64,000 nucleotides of DNA. It comes from Lachnospiraceae bacterium. Its GTDB lineage: Bacteria; Bacillota; Clostridia; Lachnospirales; Lachnospiraceae. Each line of letters opens with the position of its first letter. Position 1 is the first letter of the stretch. Both the position numbers and the translations under genes were made by a program. The stretch covers positions 22,317-86,316 of the forward strand of contig SVDN01000011.1 of assembly GCA_015057825.1 (NCBI GenBank), read 5' to 3'. The notes under the pieces are model-generated. The model saw only the letters and a program-made list of their open reading frames with translations. It was not told the DNA's origin and ran no database searches. Of the stretch, positions 27,992 to 36,994 are shown piece after piece.

Positions 27992-29209
27992 TTATTTACT
28001 TGTTTCGCTTTGTTGTGCTGCACGTTCCGACTCACGTTCGGCTCTTCTTGATTCGCGCTCAGCATCCTGTTTTTCTTTATTTTCTTTGGTTGTAACCTGA
28101 ACAATTCTATCTGTGAAGTATGAGCTTGTTATTATAGTACCTTCAGGCATATCAAGCTTACCGAAATCCTTGAAATCGATAAGAGAATCGATTCTTTCAA
28201 GAGCTCTGAGTTCCCTGTCATTCATTTCGGCTTTTGCTTGTGTTACTCGATCCATGGCTGTATCGTCATCTGCTAAATTATTTGCAACATCACTTGTACG
28301 TGTCCAAAAAACAACGTCAACCGTACCGCTTGATAAAGCAGCCGCACGACCGATACTGTCAACAACAACTATTTCGATGTTCTTGCCTATACGCTGACTG
28401 ATTTCCGCAAGAACCGCAGTGTTGAAACCTGCAGGAGAACCATCGGCTGCTACATAGTCCATTGGAGGCAATGCTCCGGTAACGGCAACTTTAACGGTCT
28501 CGGCACCTGCAATCTGTGGAAGACTTACAGCTTTGATTTCCGAACCGTTTTTGTATGCTTCAATCTGCTCGCTGATAAGAGTATCAAGGGTTCCGTCATC
28601 TTTCATTGCCTGGATTGCAGTATTGAATTCATCTCTTAAAGCGGTGTTGCTATCAAGCATCAAGAATGAAAAACTGTTGGATAAGATACCTCTTGTTACA
28701 ATTCTTGAGTATGTATTATCTACAGTCTCATCTATGTTGCTGTTGTTGATAACAAGATCTTCATTTGTTGCGCAAAGATAATTTGCTGTGCTTAAGTAAA
28801 CGGACATTGAAGTAATGTCGCCTGCGTTAAGTGCCATAAGCATTGAATCCAATGAATCATAGAATGTAACATTGATTTCAGGACCTCTTCTTACAGGAGT
28901 TCCGTCTTCATTGGTTGGACGTTCGCTTGCATCACGAGTCTGACGAGTTTCATCTTCGCCTCGTGTGCTTTCAATAAAGTCTCTGCGAAGCGTTCTGTTG
29001 GCAACGACTGTAGCCGCAACAAGGTCTTCTGTTTCATCTTCCGTTAAGTTCAACATTGTAAGAACACCGATGTTAAGCGCAGGTCTTGTATTTTCCGAAT
29101 CGCCGCTGTCGGCAGTTGTATCATCGCCCGAATTGCCACAGGCGCAAAGGGTGAAGAGTAGTACAAGTACTACAATCAACGACATTGTTTTAATAATCTT
29201 TCTCCTCAT
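27992..29209 (-). CDS. Circularly permuted SBP_bac_3-type lipoprotein
   Basis: 405 aa. Lipobox LCAC (C23 or C24). The parts of a family 3 binding protein are present in swapped order: residues about 45-235 look like lobe 2 (INVTFYDSLDSMLMALNAGDI, then FSFLMLDSNTALRDEFNTAIQAMKDDGTLDTLI, which is normally the end), and residues about 245-385 look like lobe 1 (VKVAVTGALPPMDYVAADGSPAGFNTAVLAEISQRIG, normally the start; SGTVDVVFWTRTSD; TSSYFTDRIVQV). A charged tail of Glu/Arg repeats follows. It is the third gene of a minus-strand operon after permease and ATPase, with GGAGGT before its ATG. It likely feeds an amino acid or similar ligand to the permease; the ligand is unknown. Confidence 0.8.
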   Translation of the reverse strand: MRRKIIKTMSLIVVLVLLFTLCACGNSGDDTTADSGDSENTRPALNIGVLTMLNLTEDETEDLVAATVVANRTLRRDFIESTRGEDETRQTRDASERPTNEDGTPVRRGPEINVTFYDSLDSMLMALNAGDITSMSVYLSTANYLCATNEDLVINNSNIDETVDNTYSRIVTRGILSNSFSFLMLDSNTALRDEFNTAIQAMKDDGTLDTLISEQIEAYKNGSEIKAVSLPQIAGAETVKVAVTGALPPMDYVAADGSPAGFNTAVLAEISQRIGKNIEIVVVDSIGRAAALSSGTVDVVFWTRTSDVANNLADDDTAMDRVTQAKAEMNDRELRALERIDSLIDFKDFGKLDMPEGTIITSSYFTDRIVQVTTKENKEKQDAERESRRAERESERAAQQSETSK

Positions 29210-29238
29210 TAATTATTACCTCCATTTTCATAATTTGG

Positions 29239-30333
29239 TTACAAAGTTACACTTATGTGACTGCGATTCTCCTCCCAATCGTAGTCTATATGTTTAGCCA
29301 TCTGCTTAAGAATGGTAACCCCGAGTCCATCGTCGTCCTGAGTGAACGGGTTGAACTGTTTGCCTCCACAGGTTAACTCGATTTCCGTAGATTTGTCGGA
29401 TTCCGCAAATGAGACGGAAAGCTGTATATCTGTCGGTTCGTTTTTCTCGTAGCAGTGGTCTAACATTTCAAATAATAGTTCCTCACAACATATTTGCAGG
29501 CGGTAGATTATCTTTAAATCTAACCCGTATTTTTCACCAAAGTTTTGGATACCGCCCTGAAGTTGCATCAGGTCAAAACCGTGTTTGTCTATTTCATAGC
29601 TGAAATATTTTATTTTTTTAATAAAAGCAATGGTTTTTTCACGCTTTGGATTATCGAATATTTCGCTTGGTGTACCTTGTTCGTAGATGCCCCGGTCCGC
29701 AAGGAAGAGGACCCTGGTGGCAACATCTCTTGCAAAGTTCATTTCGTGAGTTACGATTATCATGGTCATGTCGCGTTTTGCAAGCATTCTGATAACCGCC
29801 AGCACTTCGCCTACCATAGTAGGGTCAAGGGCACTGGTTGGCTCATCAAAGAGCAGAACCTTTGGCTCCATCATAAGGCAACGGCAAATGGCTATACGCT
29901 GCTGTTGGCCGCCGGAAAGCTCATGTGGCATTGCATGGGCTCTTGCGGTTAAACCTACCTGTCCTAAAAGCTCAAGTGCCTTTTCTTCCGCATCTTTCCT
30001 GGACATGCCCTTAAGCCTTACAGGTGCAAGACAAAGGTTGTTCATTACGTCCATTTCCGAGAACAGGTGGAACTTCTGGTAAACCATACCCATGCTGCGC
30101 CTGATCTTATCAACCCCTGCGCCTTTGGCTGTGATTTCTTCACCGTCTATGAAAATCTGGCCCTTGTCAGGCTTGTGAAGAAGTTCAAGAGAGCGGAGGA
30201 AAACGCTTTTGCCGCATCCGCTACCGCCGATAATAGCTATTCGCTCGCCCTGTGCTACCTCTAAATTAACATCTTCAAGAACCTTTAAATCCCCGAAGGA
30301 TTTGTAGAGTCCTTTAACTTCAATCAGATTCAT
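29239..30333 (-). CDS. ABC transporter ATPase with degenerate RsbW-like domain
   Basis: 364 aa. Residues 1-240 are a normal polar-amino-acid ABC ATPase: Walker A IIGGSGCGKS, Q-loop MVYQKFHLFSEM, signature LSGGQQQRIA, Walker B VLLFDEPTSALD, switch His VTHEM. Residues about 245-364 resemble an anti-sigma/histidine-kinase ATPase domain: YRLQICCEELLFEMLDH at the N-box position and GGKQFNPF...DDGLGVTILKQMAKH at the G-box. The key N-box Asn is Glu and the G1 Asp is Cys, so this half is probably non-catalytic and may sense or bind a partner. The stop of the permease overlaps its ATG (ATGA). The fusion is uncommon for this transporter type. Confidence 0.9.
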   Translation of the reverse strand: MNLIEVKGLYKSFGDLKVLEDVNLEVAQGERIAIIGGSGCGKSVFLRSLELLHKPDKGQIFIDGEEITAKGAGVDKIRRSMGMVYQKFHLFSEMDVMNNLCLAPVRLKGMSRKDAEEKALELLGQVGLTARAHAMPHELSGGQQQRIAICRCLMMEPKVLLFDEPTSALDPTMVGEVLAVIRMLAKRDMTMIIVTHEMNFARDVATRVLFLADRGIYEQGTPSEIFDNPKREKTIAFIKKIKYFSYEIDKHGFDLMQLQGGIQNFGEKYGLDLKIIYRLQICCEELLFEMLDHCYEKNEPTDIQLSVSFAESDKSTEIELTCGGKQFNPFTQDDDGLGVTILKQMAKHIDYDWEENRSHISVTL

Positions 30334-31007
30334 TCGGTTCCACCCCCTTTCTTTTTATGTCTGTCCGTAAGGGCAAATATGCCGTAGACAATATAAGAAA
30401 GTCCCAGGTAAATCAACATACCTATGATAATGGTAAGAAGGGGCTGCATGGTTCTTGAAGCCGTATTGTTGATAACGCGGGTTAAGTCCGTTATTGTTAC
30501 ATAGCCCACCACACTGGTCCATTGAATCAAATTTACAACAGTGGATTGATATACCGGTTTTGCAACCTTAAGAACCTGGGGCAGAGTAATGAGACGAAAT
30601 GCATCCCATGCCGAAAATCCAAGTGTTCTTGCGGCTTCGGTCTGACCTTTATCGGAAGCTTCCACTGCGGCACGCAACAACTCTGCAACATGCGCCGACA
30701 CATTAAGCGAAAATGTAACAATAGCCACGGTTACGGGCTCAAGCCCGGTTCTTGCAAATATGCCGTAGTATAAAAGCAGGAGAAGCATAAGTACCGGCGT
30801 TCCGCGAAGTATGGCAATGTATACTTTGGCTATAGTTCGTAAAACCGGATTTTTACAAGTTCTCAAAAGGCATATAAATGCGCCCAATAATGTGCCTATT
30901 ATCAGTGAAAATAAGGAAATCTTTACGGTAACCCACAGACCGGACAGAATGGTTTTCCAGGAGCCGCCCTCTATTAAAATTTTGTATAGCTTATCAGATA
31001 GTGTCAT
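30330..31007 (-). CDS. Polar amino acid ABC transporter permease
   Basis: A 225-aa HisM/GlnP-type permease with five hydrophobic segments and the EAA loop near residues 130-165 (EAARTLGFSAWDAFRLITLPQVLK). First gene of the minus-strand operon permease-ATPase-binding protein. ATG with AGGCAGGG about 6 bases upstream. A promoter shared with the second binding-protein gene lies about 160 bases before it, leaving a long leader that can fold. Confidence 0.92.
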   Translation of the reverse strand: MTLSDKLYKILIEGGSWKTILSGLWVTVKISLFSLIIGTLLGAFICLLRTCKNPVLRTIAKVYIAILRGTPVLMLLLLLYYGIFARTGLEPVTVAIVTFSLNVSAHVAELLRAAVEASDKGQTEAARTLGFSAWDAFRLITLPQVLKVAKPVYQSTVVNLIQWTSVVGYVTITDLTRVINNTASRTMQPLLTIIIGMLIYLGLSYIVYGIFALTDRHKKKGGGTE

Positions 31008-31017
31008 AGTCCCTGCC

Positions 31018-31140
31018 TTTTTAATATAATAATTTATCTGTTAATTTTACAACCGCCTGCAATTCCCAATACCTTTGGCCTCTTATGGCGAAGAAAAATG
31101 CCTAGATGGAAACCTTCGGTGATTGGCTTGATAAAATTTA
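31018..31140 (-). other. Structured 5' leader of the ABC operon (candidate)
   Basis: Between the promoter and the permease lies about 160 bases of minus-strand leader. An outer helix AATTTTAtCAAgCC with GGcGGTTGTAAAATT and an inner helix CCAATcACC with GGTATTGG enclose a small hairpin GGC...GCC and the block CACCGAAGG. It looks like a folded RNA, perhaps a riboswitch, but I cannot match it to lysine, glycine or SAM consensus structures. Confidence 0.4.
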
Positions 31141-31168
31141 ATAATTCTATATTTTATGTTAATGGAAA

Positions 31169-31198
31169 AATTTAAATAAAATATGAACTAAATGTAAA
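31169..31198 (-). promoter_or_regulatory. Promoter of the ABC operon (conserved copy 1)
   Basis: On the minus strand TTTACA (complement of 31193-31198), 18 bases, TAAATT (complement of 31169-31174). The whole stretch (about 50 bases, with TTAGTTCATATTTTAT in the spacer) is shared with the promoter of the second binding-protein gene at 36.86 kb. Confidence 0.6.
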
Positions 31199-31230
31199 TA
31201 ATTGTTTTAACCTTTCCTCGTTGTGTGCAC

Positions 31231-31278
31231 AAAAAATCAATCGGTAGATATAAAATAATCAATACCGACTGATTTTTT
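31231..31278. terminator. Bidirectional terminator
   Basis: AAAAAATCAATCGGTA (31231-31246) pairs with TACCGACTGATTTTTT (31263-31278), one mismatch, A-run and T-run on the two sides. It serves the minus-strand surface-protein gene. Confidence 0.85.
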
Positions 31279-31311
31279 GTTAGATTGGGTAATATAGTAT
31301 GTTAAATTATA

Positions 31312-33828
31312 TTAATTAAGGCTGCCTCTTGATTTTTTCTTAACCGCAATTGTTGCGACAAGTGTTCCGCCGCCTAATGTAAACATCATAAGGAATGTGT
31401 TCATTGGGTCTCCGGTTTGCGGTGTAGCGTTTTGTTCAACCCATTCGCCTGTAAGTGCATATAAGCTAAGGTGAGGAAGTTTACCTACCAGATAATCGCC
31501 TTCAATTTTTAGAGAAACTGCATCACCTGCGGCATAACCATTATCTCCGTCAATGAAAACCATCTTGAATGAATTGTATTTTGCTTTCATTTCGGCAGTT
31601 AATGGGATTTTTATGTCAACCGCTCCTTCGTAGTATTCACCGGTGTTTTCATCCACAACATTGATGTCTAAAAGTTTAAGTAATGTTCCAAAGTCCAATG
31701 TGTTTGACTTAATCTTGCCGATTATCTCATTGTACTCGGCCTGACTGATTCCAAATTCTTGTAATTCGGATGAACTCAGATTCAAGAAATCATTTATTTC
31801 GGCAATGTAGGAATGTCCTTCACCATCCGTAAATGTAAGCTCAATGCCGGTTGTTTGGTCCACAACTTTGTATTCAACCAAATCTTTTGTCGCAACTGCG
31901 TAATTCGAGAAACTGTCGGTTTCAAACACAATTGCGTTGTATTCGGCAAGATATTCGCAAGGGATTGTTTCGTATCCGGTTATTGTATTACCTTCGTGGG
32001 TTTCGTGGATTAAAACAACTTCCTTTCCTGACATATCATCTTCAAGTTGCAAAAATACCGTGGCATTAGCCGACAGCCTTTCAAGTGGTGTATCCCATGT
32101 AAGAAGATTTCCTTGATTATCGGTTTGTCCGCCTTTGTACACTGTGTTAAACAGTGAAATATCCAAATAGTTTTCGATTTCATATCCGCCATCTTGGGCT
32201 TGCTCTGTAAATGCTTCGGTTTGTGATGCAGATACTTCGGTGTCGACTACTTCCAATTTTGCGGTACCGATTTCAATAGCCGACTCATCTGAAGCAAGAT
32301 TGATTGCACCATCGGTTATTTGTGTGGATTCTATAGCCACATCGTTTTCCACTTCTTCAAAAACTGCTCCCAAGTGGAAATTGCCCGGATGAAAGTCAAA
32401 TGTATAATAGCCGATTTCGTTATCGTCACCCGGTGTTACCTCAAAGCCGTTAAGAGTAAATTCTACCAACTGATAGCCCGGATCCGGAACAAGTTTTACC
32501 GTAATCTTTGTTCCCGGTGGGAAGAGGGCTTCGCCGAAAGCGGCAGGGTCGTTGTTGCCATCATAGCTTGCTTTCTTGGTTGCTTCCTGCCACTGGAAAA
32601 CACCTTCGTGATTTGTATATTTTGCATTAACATCGGCTACGCTTGTTATAATCTCGTTATTGTACTCGGCTTGTATAAATTCTATTGTGCCGTGAGCTAT
32701 TTTATCATCATCGGAAGCGCTGCCGTTTTCGTTGTAGCACCAGCCGAAGTTTCCAAGGATTGCCTCGGCATATGTAACAGGTCTTGCCTCTATTTCAACG
32801 TCATATTCCTCGTTAGCATCATGTGCAACATTAACATTGAAAGAAATATCACGCCCGTTTTCAATGCTAAAAGCACTTGATCTGGCTTGTATTGTTGTAG
32901 GAACCTGTGATGTATAATCAACTCCGTTTACCAAAAGCTTTGTTATGATATCACCGCCGCCTTGGTGGATGTTAAGGGCTACGGTGGCGCTTGAACCGTC
33001 ATAATTATAGCTTGTTTGGAAAGGATTTGTTGTCTTTACACCAACAACAACATTGTTTCCGTTTACCAAAGCATCACCACCGGCCTTGCTATAGCCTGAT
33101 ATATCGCTTGTAGTGGATGTGCTTTCAAAAGTTCCAAGCGCAGCTATTAAATATGTTGCATCGCTTGAACTTATTCTGTTTCGTTGATTTTCAAAACCTA
33201 CGCTGTAACTATGTACTGCATCAGGATTATCGCTTCCGTGAAATTCCAGGTGCCCCGGAGCTTCTTCGCCTTCTTGCAAATCAGAAGCACTTGGGCGAGC
33301 GGTTGAATCTTTGACTGTAAAGCTTATGGTTGCATTGGTGCCGCCTTGAGGACCGCCGCCACCGCCGCTTCCTTGACCGTCATCTACCTTAAATTCCACA
33401 CCGGAAAGGATTATACCGTCTGTAACACTTGCCGTATAACCACCGGCAGATGACAAAGCAGCTCTTACATCTGCCATTGCGGAATCACCGCTGTTAAGTG
33501 AATAAAAGTCCTGACCTACAGTCAATGTTGTTGCTGTCCAATCAATAATATAGCCGCTGTCCGGAACTATTTTAAGAGTGACATTACCGCTTAAACTTGA
33601 AACCGTTACAGCTGTGGTTACATCCGTAAAGATTGTTCCGTCGGTACTGTATTGTACTTTTCCACCGCCGTTTGTATTTTGAAATGAAATTTCCAACTGA
33701 CCTGAAGTCGTTTGCGGAGGCTGCTGCGGATCCGCAAAAGTCGGTATGGCGGGAACTGCCATGCTGATACTAAAGACTATTGTTGCCAATAGCGCAACAA
33801 AGACTTTGAGCTTTGATTTTAGCTTCAT
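31312..33828 (-). CDS. Large secreted surface protein with TPQTG anchor
   Basis: 838 aa from ATG 33828, with AAGGGGGT 8 bases upstream; the frame is open 64 codons further but without a ribosome site. Signal peptide (residues 1-33, LKVFVALLATIVFSISMAV), a Gly-rich linker near 150 (DDGQGSGGGGGPQGGTN), several beta-rich domains, and a C-terminal sorting signal TPQTGDP, hydrophobic helix, KKKSRG. No enzyme motif seen. It is transcribed away from an XRE-family regulator with which it shares a 280-base intergenic region, so that regulator may control it. Confidence 0.8.
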   Translation of the reverse strand: MKLKSKLKVFVALLATIVFSISMAVPAIPTFADPQQPPQTTSGQLEISFQNTNGGGKVQYSTDGTIFTDVTTAVTVSSLSGNVTLKIVPDSGYIIDWTATTLTVGQDFYSLNSGDSAMADVRAALSSAGGYTASVTDGIILSGVEFKVDDGQGSGGGGGPQGGTNATISFTVKDSTARPSASDLQEGEEAPGHLEFHGSDNPDAVHSYSVGFENQRNRISSSDATYLIAALGTFESTSTTSDISGYSKAGGDALVNGNNVVVGVKTTNPFQTSYNYDGSSATVALNIHQGGGDIITKLLVNGVDYTSQVPTTIQARSSAFSIENGRDISFNVNVAHDANEEYDVEIEARPVTYAEAILGNFGWCYNENGSASDDDKIAHGTIEFIQAEYNNEIITSVADVNAKYTNHEGVFQWQEATKKASYDGNNDPAAFGEALFPPGTKITVKLVPDPGYQLVEFTLNGFEVTPGDDNEIGYYTFDFHPGNFHLGAVFEEVENDVAIESTQITDGAINLASDESAIEIGTAKLEVVDTEVSASQTEAFTEQAQDGGYEIENYLDISLFNTVYKGGQTDNQGNLLTWDTPLERLSANATVFLQLEDDMSGKEVVLIHETHEGNTITGYETIPCEYLAEYNAIVFETDSFSNYAVATKDLVEYKVVDQTTGIELTFTDGEGHSYIAEINDFLNLSSSELQEFGISQAEYNEIIGKIKSNTLDFGTLLKLLDINVVDENTGEYYEGAVDIKIPLTAEMKAKYNSFKMVFIDGDNGYAAGDAVSLKIEGDYLVGKLPHLSLYALTGEWVEQNATPQTGDPMNTFLMMFTLGGGTLVATIAVKKKSRGSLN

Positions 33829-33993
33829 TAAAACTACCCCCTTAAGCCAAAAAAGTTTGACTGTTTCATTATGGAAAATATTAAAATTTACCCGTAAATA
33901 CCATAAATCTATAATTATTGTATCAAAGAGCCTATTCTCAAACAATAAACTTGCCACAATTGGCATTGCCAAAAAAGGCATAAAGTTATGACT

Positions 33994-34004
33994 TATGTTA
34001 TAAT
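33994..34004 (+). promoter_or_regulatory. Extended -10 promoter of the XRE regulator
   Basis: TATGTTATAAT (TG at 33996-33997, TATAAT at 33999-34004) with no clear -35. The start codon is 105 bases downstream. The rest of the 280-base divergent gap (33829-34108) shows no other clear site. Confidence 0.5.
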
Positions 34005-34108
34005 AAAAAAGTAAAAGCAAGCAGACTTTATATTGAGCATGGGTAATATAATGTCCAATATGGGTATTGCAAAAAAGATGAATAATTGATTAATAAAAAG
34101 GGGTAAGT

Positions 34109-35488
34109 ATGAATTTTAGCCAAACATTACAAACAATAATGAATAGACTAAAATGCAATATATCGGATATTTGCGAAAAATCGGGACTTTCATATTCACA
34201 GGTTAGCAGGTATGCAAGCGGAAAAAGAACTCCGAGAATAGGAAGCGAATATTTTGAAAAACTTGTGAAAGTATTGGAATCCATTGCAAATGATGTCGAT
34301 TGTGAGCTTGATGCAAAAAGCATCAGGCAAATGCTTGAAGACTCAATAAGCGATAAAGAAGAAGAGGAGAAATTCGACTTTTTTATCGAAAATTTGAATA
34401 TCGCACAGGAAGAGTTGAAAATATCCACCGTTAAAATGGCCGGGACCATAGGATATGATGCATCGTTTTTGTCCAGAGTTAAAAGCAAAGACCGAAGACC
34501 GGCCGACACAGTCGGTTTTATGAATAAAGTATGCGAATATATGGCAAGTTATATAAATCTTGATGTGAAAAGAAGGGATATATTTTTGCAACTTGCCGGA
34601 AAAGAAGCTGCGCCCGGAGTTGATATGGGAGTTATCATCAGAGATTGGATGATGATTCACCACGAGGATAACGATGAAAAGAACAATGTACATTCTTTCC
34701 TAAGCAGCCTGGATAGCTTTGATCTGAATGATTATATAGGGGAGGATTTCAGCAAGATAAAGATTCCCACAACGCCTATTGTGTTAAAAAGTTCAAAGAC
34801 CTATTTCGGTGTGGAAGGAAGAAAGCATGCGGAGGCGGATTTTTTAAAAACCACCTTGTTATCAAAATCAAATGAAGCCATATTCTTTTATAACGATCTT
34901 CCTATTTCCGAAGCGGGCTCGGACGAGGATTTTAAGAAAAAGTGGATTTTCGTTATTTCAAGGATTTTGAAAAAAGGTTTGCACCTTAATATGGTGCATA
35001 ATCTTGATCGACCTACAGGGGAGCTGTTTTTGGGGCTTACAAGTTGGATACCGGTTTATATGGTAGGTTCCATAAGTCCCTATTATTTTAAGATTCCTCC
35101 ATCGAATTTGCTGTCCTGTTCCCACATGACATCGGGGCAGATAGCCCAATACGGCGAATTAATCGGAAACGACGAGAATAAAGGTGTTTTTTATGTTACA
35201 ACAAAAAGTGAAGAAGTGGCTTTTGCAAAAGAAAAGTCAAAATACCTTCTTTCGAAAGCAACACCTTTGATGAAGATATATAAAAGTGAAGATTCAGAAG
35301 AATTTAAGGAATTTATCGAAGCAAACAATGATTATAAAAAAGTGGAAATACCGGAGTTTAAAAACATTGACTTTTTCGTAAAGAAAGGAAAATGGGTGTG
35401 TGTCAACAAAATGACCGATCCGGAAATTCATTTTTGTATTTTTCACAGCAAACTTGTTAATGCGCTTGGCATGTATCTTGGAGTTTGA
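34109..35488 (+). CDS. XRE-family regulator with large unknown C-terminal domain
   Basis: 459 aa. Residues about 5-60 form a Cro/CI-type helix-turn-helix (NISDICEKSGLSYSQVSRYASGKRTPR). A second similar unit stands at about 105-150 (STVKMAGTIGYDASFLSRVKSKDRRPA). The remaining 290 residues, about 200-459, are not recognised; they contain IFFYNDLPISEAGS, LGLTSWIPVYMVGS and YYFKIPPSNLLSCSHMT. Divergent from the surface-protein gene and so a candidate regulator of it. ATG with AAAGGGG about 6 bases upstream. Confidence 0.7.
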   Translation: MNFSQTLQTIMNRLKCNISDICEKSGLSYSQVSRYASGKRTPRIGSEYFEKLVKVLESIANDVDCELDAKSIRQMLEDSISDKEEEEKFDFFIENLNIAQEELKISTVKMAGTIGYDASFLSRVKSKDRRPADTVGFMNKVCEYMASYINLDVKRRDIFLQLAGKEAAPGVDMGVIIRDWMMIHHEDNDEKNNVHSFLSSLDSFDLNDYIGEDFSKIKIPTTPIVLKSSKTYFGVEGRKHAEADFLKTTLLSKSNEAIFFYNDLPISEAGSDEDFKKKWIFVISRILKKGLHLNMVHNLDRPTGELFLGLTSWIPVYMVGSISPYYFKIPPSNLLSCSHMTSGQIAQYGELIGNDENKGVFYVTTKSEEVAFAKEKSKYLLSKATPLMKIYKSEDSEEFKEFIEANNDYKKVEIPEFKNIDFFVKKGKWVCVNKMTDPEIHFCIFHSKLVNALGMYLGV

Positions 35489-35523
35489 GCTTGTTTGGGC
35501 GAAAGTTTCCAAAGCAAAGCAAA

Positions 35524-35557
35524 AGACGGCACCTCAAATGAAGTGCCGCCTGATAGG
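35524..35557. terminator. Bidirectional terminator, GGCGGCACT family
   Basis: GACGGCACcTCA pairs with TGAaGTGCCGCC between two converging genes (XRE regulator and binding protein 2). The stem sequence repeats those at 24.55, 27.95 and 60.38 kb. Confidence 0.7.
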
Positions 35558-35576
35558 TATGTTATTTATTTAGACT

Positions 35577-36806
35577 CTAATTACTTGTTTCGGTCTGCTG
35601 TGCTGCTCGTTCCGATTCGCGCTCGGCTCTTCTTGATTCACGCTCAGCATCTTGTTTTTCTTTATTTTCCTTTGTTGTAACCGAAACTATTCTGTCTGAG
35701 AAGTATGAATCGGTTACTATGGTGCCTTCCGGCATATCAAGTTTGCCGTAATTATTAAAATCGATAAGTGAACTGATTCTGTTAAGTGTATTGATTTCTC
35801 TTTCATTCATTGTGGTGTTGCCGGATTGTTTAAGCTCTTCAATTTCAGCATCTGTAATAGGTGTAGCATTATTTGCTACTTCACTTGTACGTGTCCAGAA
35901 TACAACATCAACAGTGCCGCTTGATAATGCAGCCGCACGTCCTATACTGTCAACAACAACGATTTCAATATTCTTTCCTATGCGATTGCTGATTTCGGCA
36001 AGTACTGCTGTGTTAAAGCCGGCAGGTGAACCGTCTGCTGCCACATAGTCCATTGGAGGCAATGACCCGGTAACGGCAACCTTAACCGTTTCGGCACCGG
36101 CAATCTGAGGAAGAGCCACAGCTTTTATTTCGTTGCCGTTCTTATAAGCATCAATCTGTTCGCTTATAAGAGTCTGAAGCGTGCCGTCTTCTTTCATACC
36201 TTGAATTGCGGTATTGAATTCATCTCTTAAAGCACTGTTTGATTCAAGCATTAAGAATGAAAAATCATTTGATAAAATACCGTTTGTTACGAGTCTTGAA
36301 TATTCGTTATCTACAATCTTATCGGCGCTGTAATTATTGATAACAAGGTTATCGTTTGTTGCGCAAAGATAATTTGCTGTGCTTAAATAAACAGACATTG
36401 TTGAAATGTCACCGGCATTAAGTGCCATAAGCATTGAATCCAACGTATCAAAGAATGTTACATTAATTTCAGGACCTCTTCTTACAGGCGTTCCATCAGC
36501 GTTGGTCGGGCGTTCTTCGCCTTCGGCACGGGTCGGACGCGTAGCATCTTCACCCCGGGTGCTTTCGATATAATCTCTGCGAAGTGTTCTGTTTGCCATG
36601 ATATGTGCGGTTACCAGATCACTTGTTTCTTCTTCCGATAAATTTAGCATTGTAAGAACACCGACATTAAGCGGTGGTCTGCTATTTTCGGAATTTTCCG
36701 TATCAGCTGTTGTATCGCTGCCGGAAGTGTTGCCACAGGCGCAAAGAGTAAACAGCAGTATAAACACTGCAATTAACGACATTGTTTTAATAATCTTTTT
36801 CCTCAT
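35577..36806 (-). CDS. Second circularly permuted SBP lipoprotein
   Basis: 409 aa, about 80% identical to the product at 27992-29209 by eye over the whole length, including the swapped lobe order, the PPMDYVAADGSPAGFN block and the charged tail DAERESRRAERESERAAQQ. Lipobox LCAC. It has no permease or ATPase beside it, so it probably works with the nearby transporter (orphan binding protein). ATG 36806 with GGAGGT 9 bases upstream. Its promoter region matches that of the ABC operon. Confidence 0.8.
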   Translation of the reverse strand: MRKKIIKTMSLIAVFILLFTLCACGNTSGSDTTADTENSENSRPPLNVGVLTMLNLSEEETSDLVTAHIMANRTLRRDYIESTRGEDATRPTRAEGEERPTNADGTPVRRGPEINVTFFDTLDSMLMALNAGDISTMSVYLSTANYLCATNDNLVINNYSADKIVDNEYSRLVTNGILSNDFSFLMLESNSALRDEFNTAIQGMKEDGTLQTLISEQIDAYKNGNEIKAVALPQIAGAETVKVAVTGSLPPMDYVAADGSPAGFNTAVLAEISNRIGKNIEIVVVDSIGRAAALSSGTVDVVFWTRTSEVANNATPITDAEIEELKQSGNTTMNEREINTLNRISSLIDFNNYGKLDMPEGTIVTDSYFSDRIVSVTTKENKEKQDAERESRRAERESERAAQQTETSN

Positions 36807-36859
36807 AAAATATTTACCTCCAAAAAACTCTAACAATCTATAACTTATGTTAGCGGAAA

Positions 36860-36889
36860 AATATAGATAAAATATGAACTAAGTGTTAA
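36860..36889 (-). promoter_or_regulatory. Promoter of binding protein 2 (conserved copy 2)
   Basis: On the minus strand TTAACA (complement of 36884-36889), 18 bases, TATATT (complement of 36860-36865). Same spacer block as the ABC operon promoter. Confidence 0.6.
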
Positions 36890-36994
36890 TAATTGCTTAT
36901 ATTTTAACGGGAAAAAGTCAGGTATTTTGTTGTATAAGCTCATTATTTTTTTGCATTTCAACCCACATTTTTACGTTGTTAAAATTAAATTATA

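Noticed and set aside
29545..29952. 135-codon plus-strand frame opposite the ABC ATPase
   Set aside because: Antisense to Walker/signature regions of a clear gene; Cys/His rich nonsense composition.
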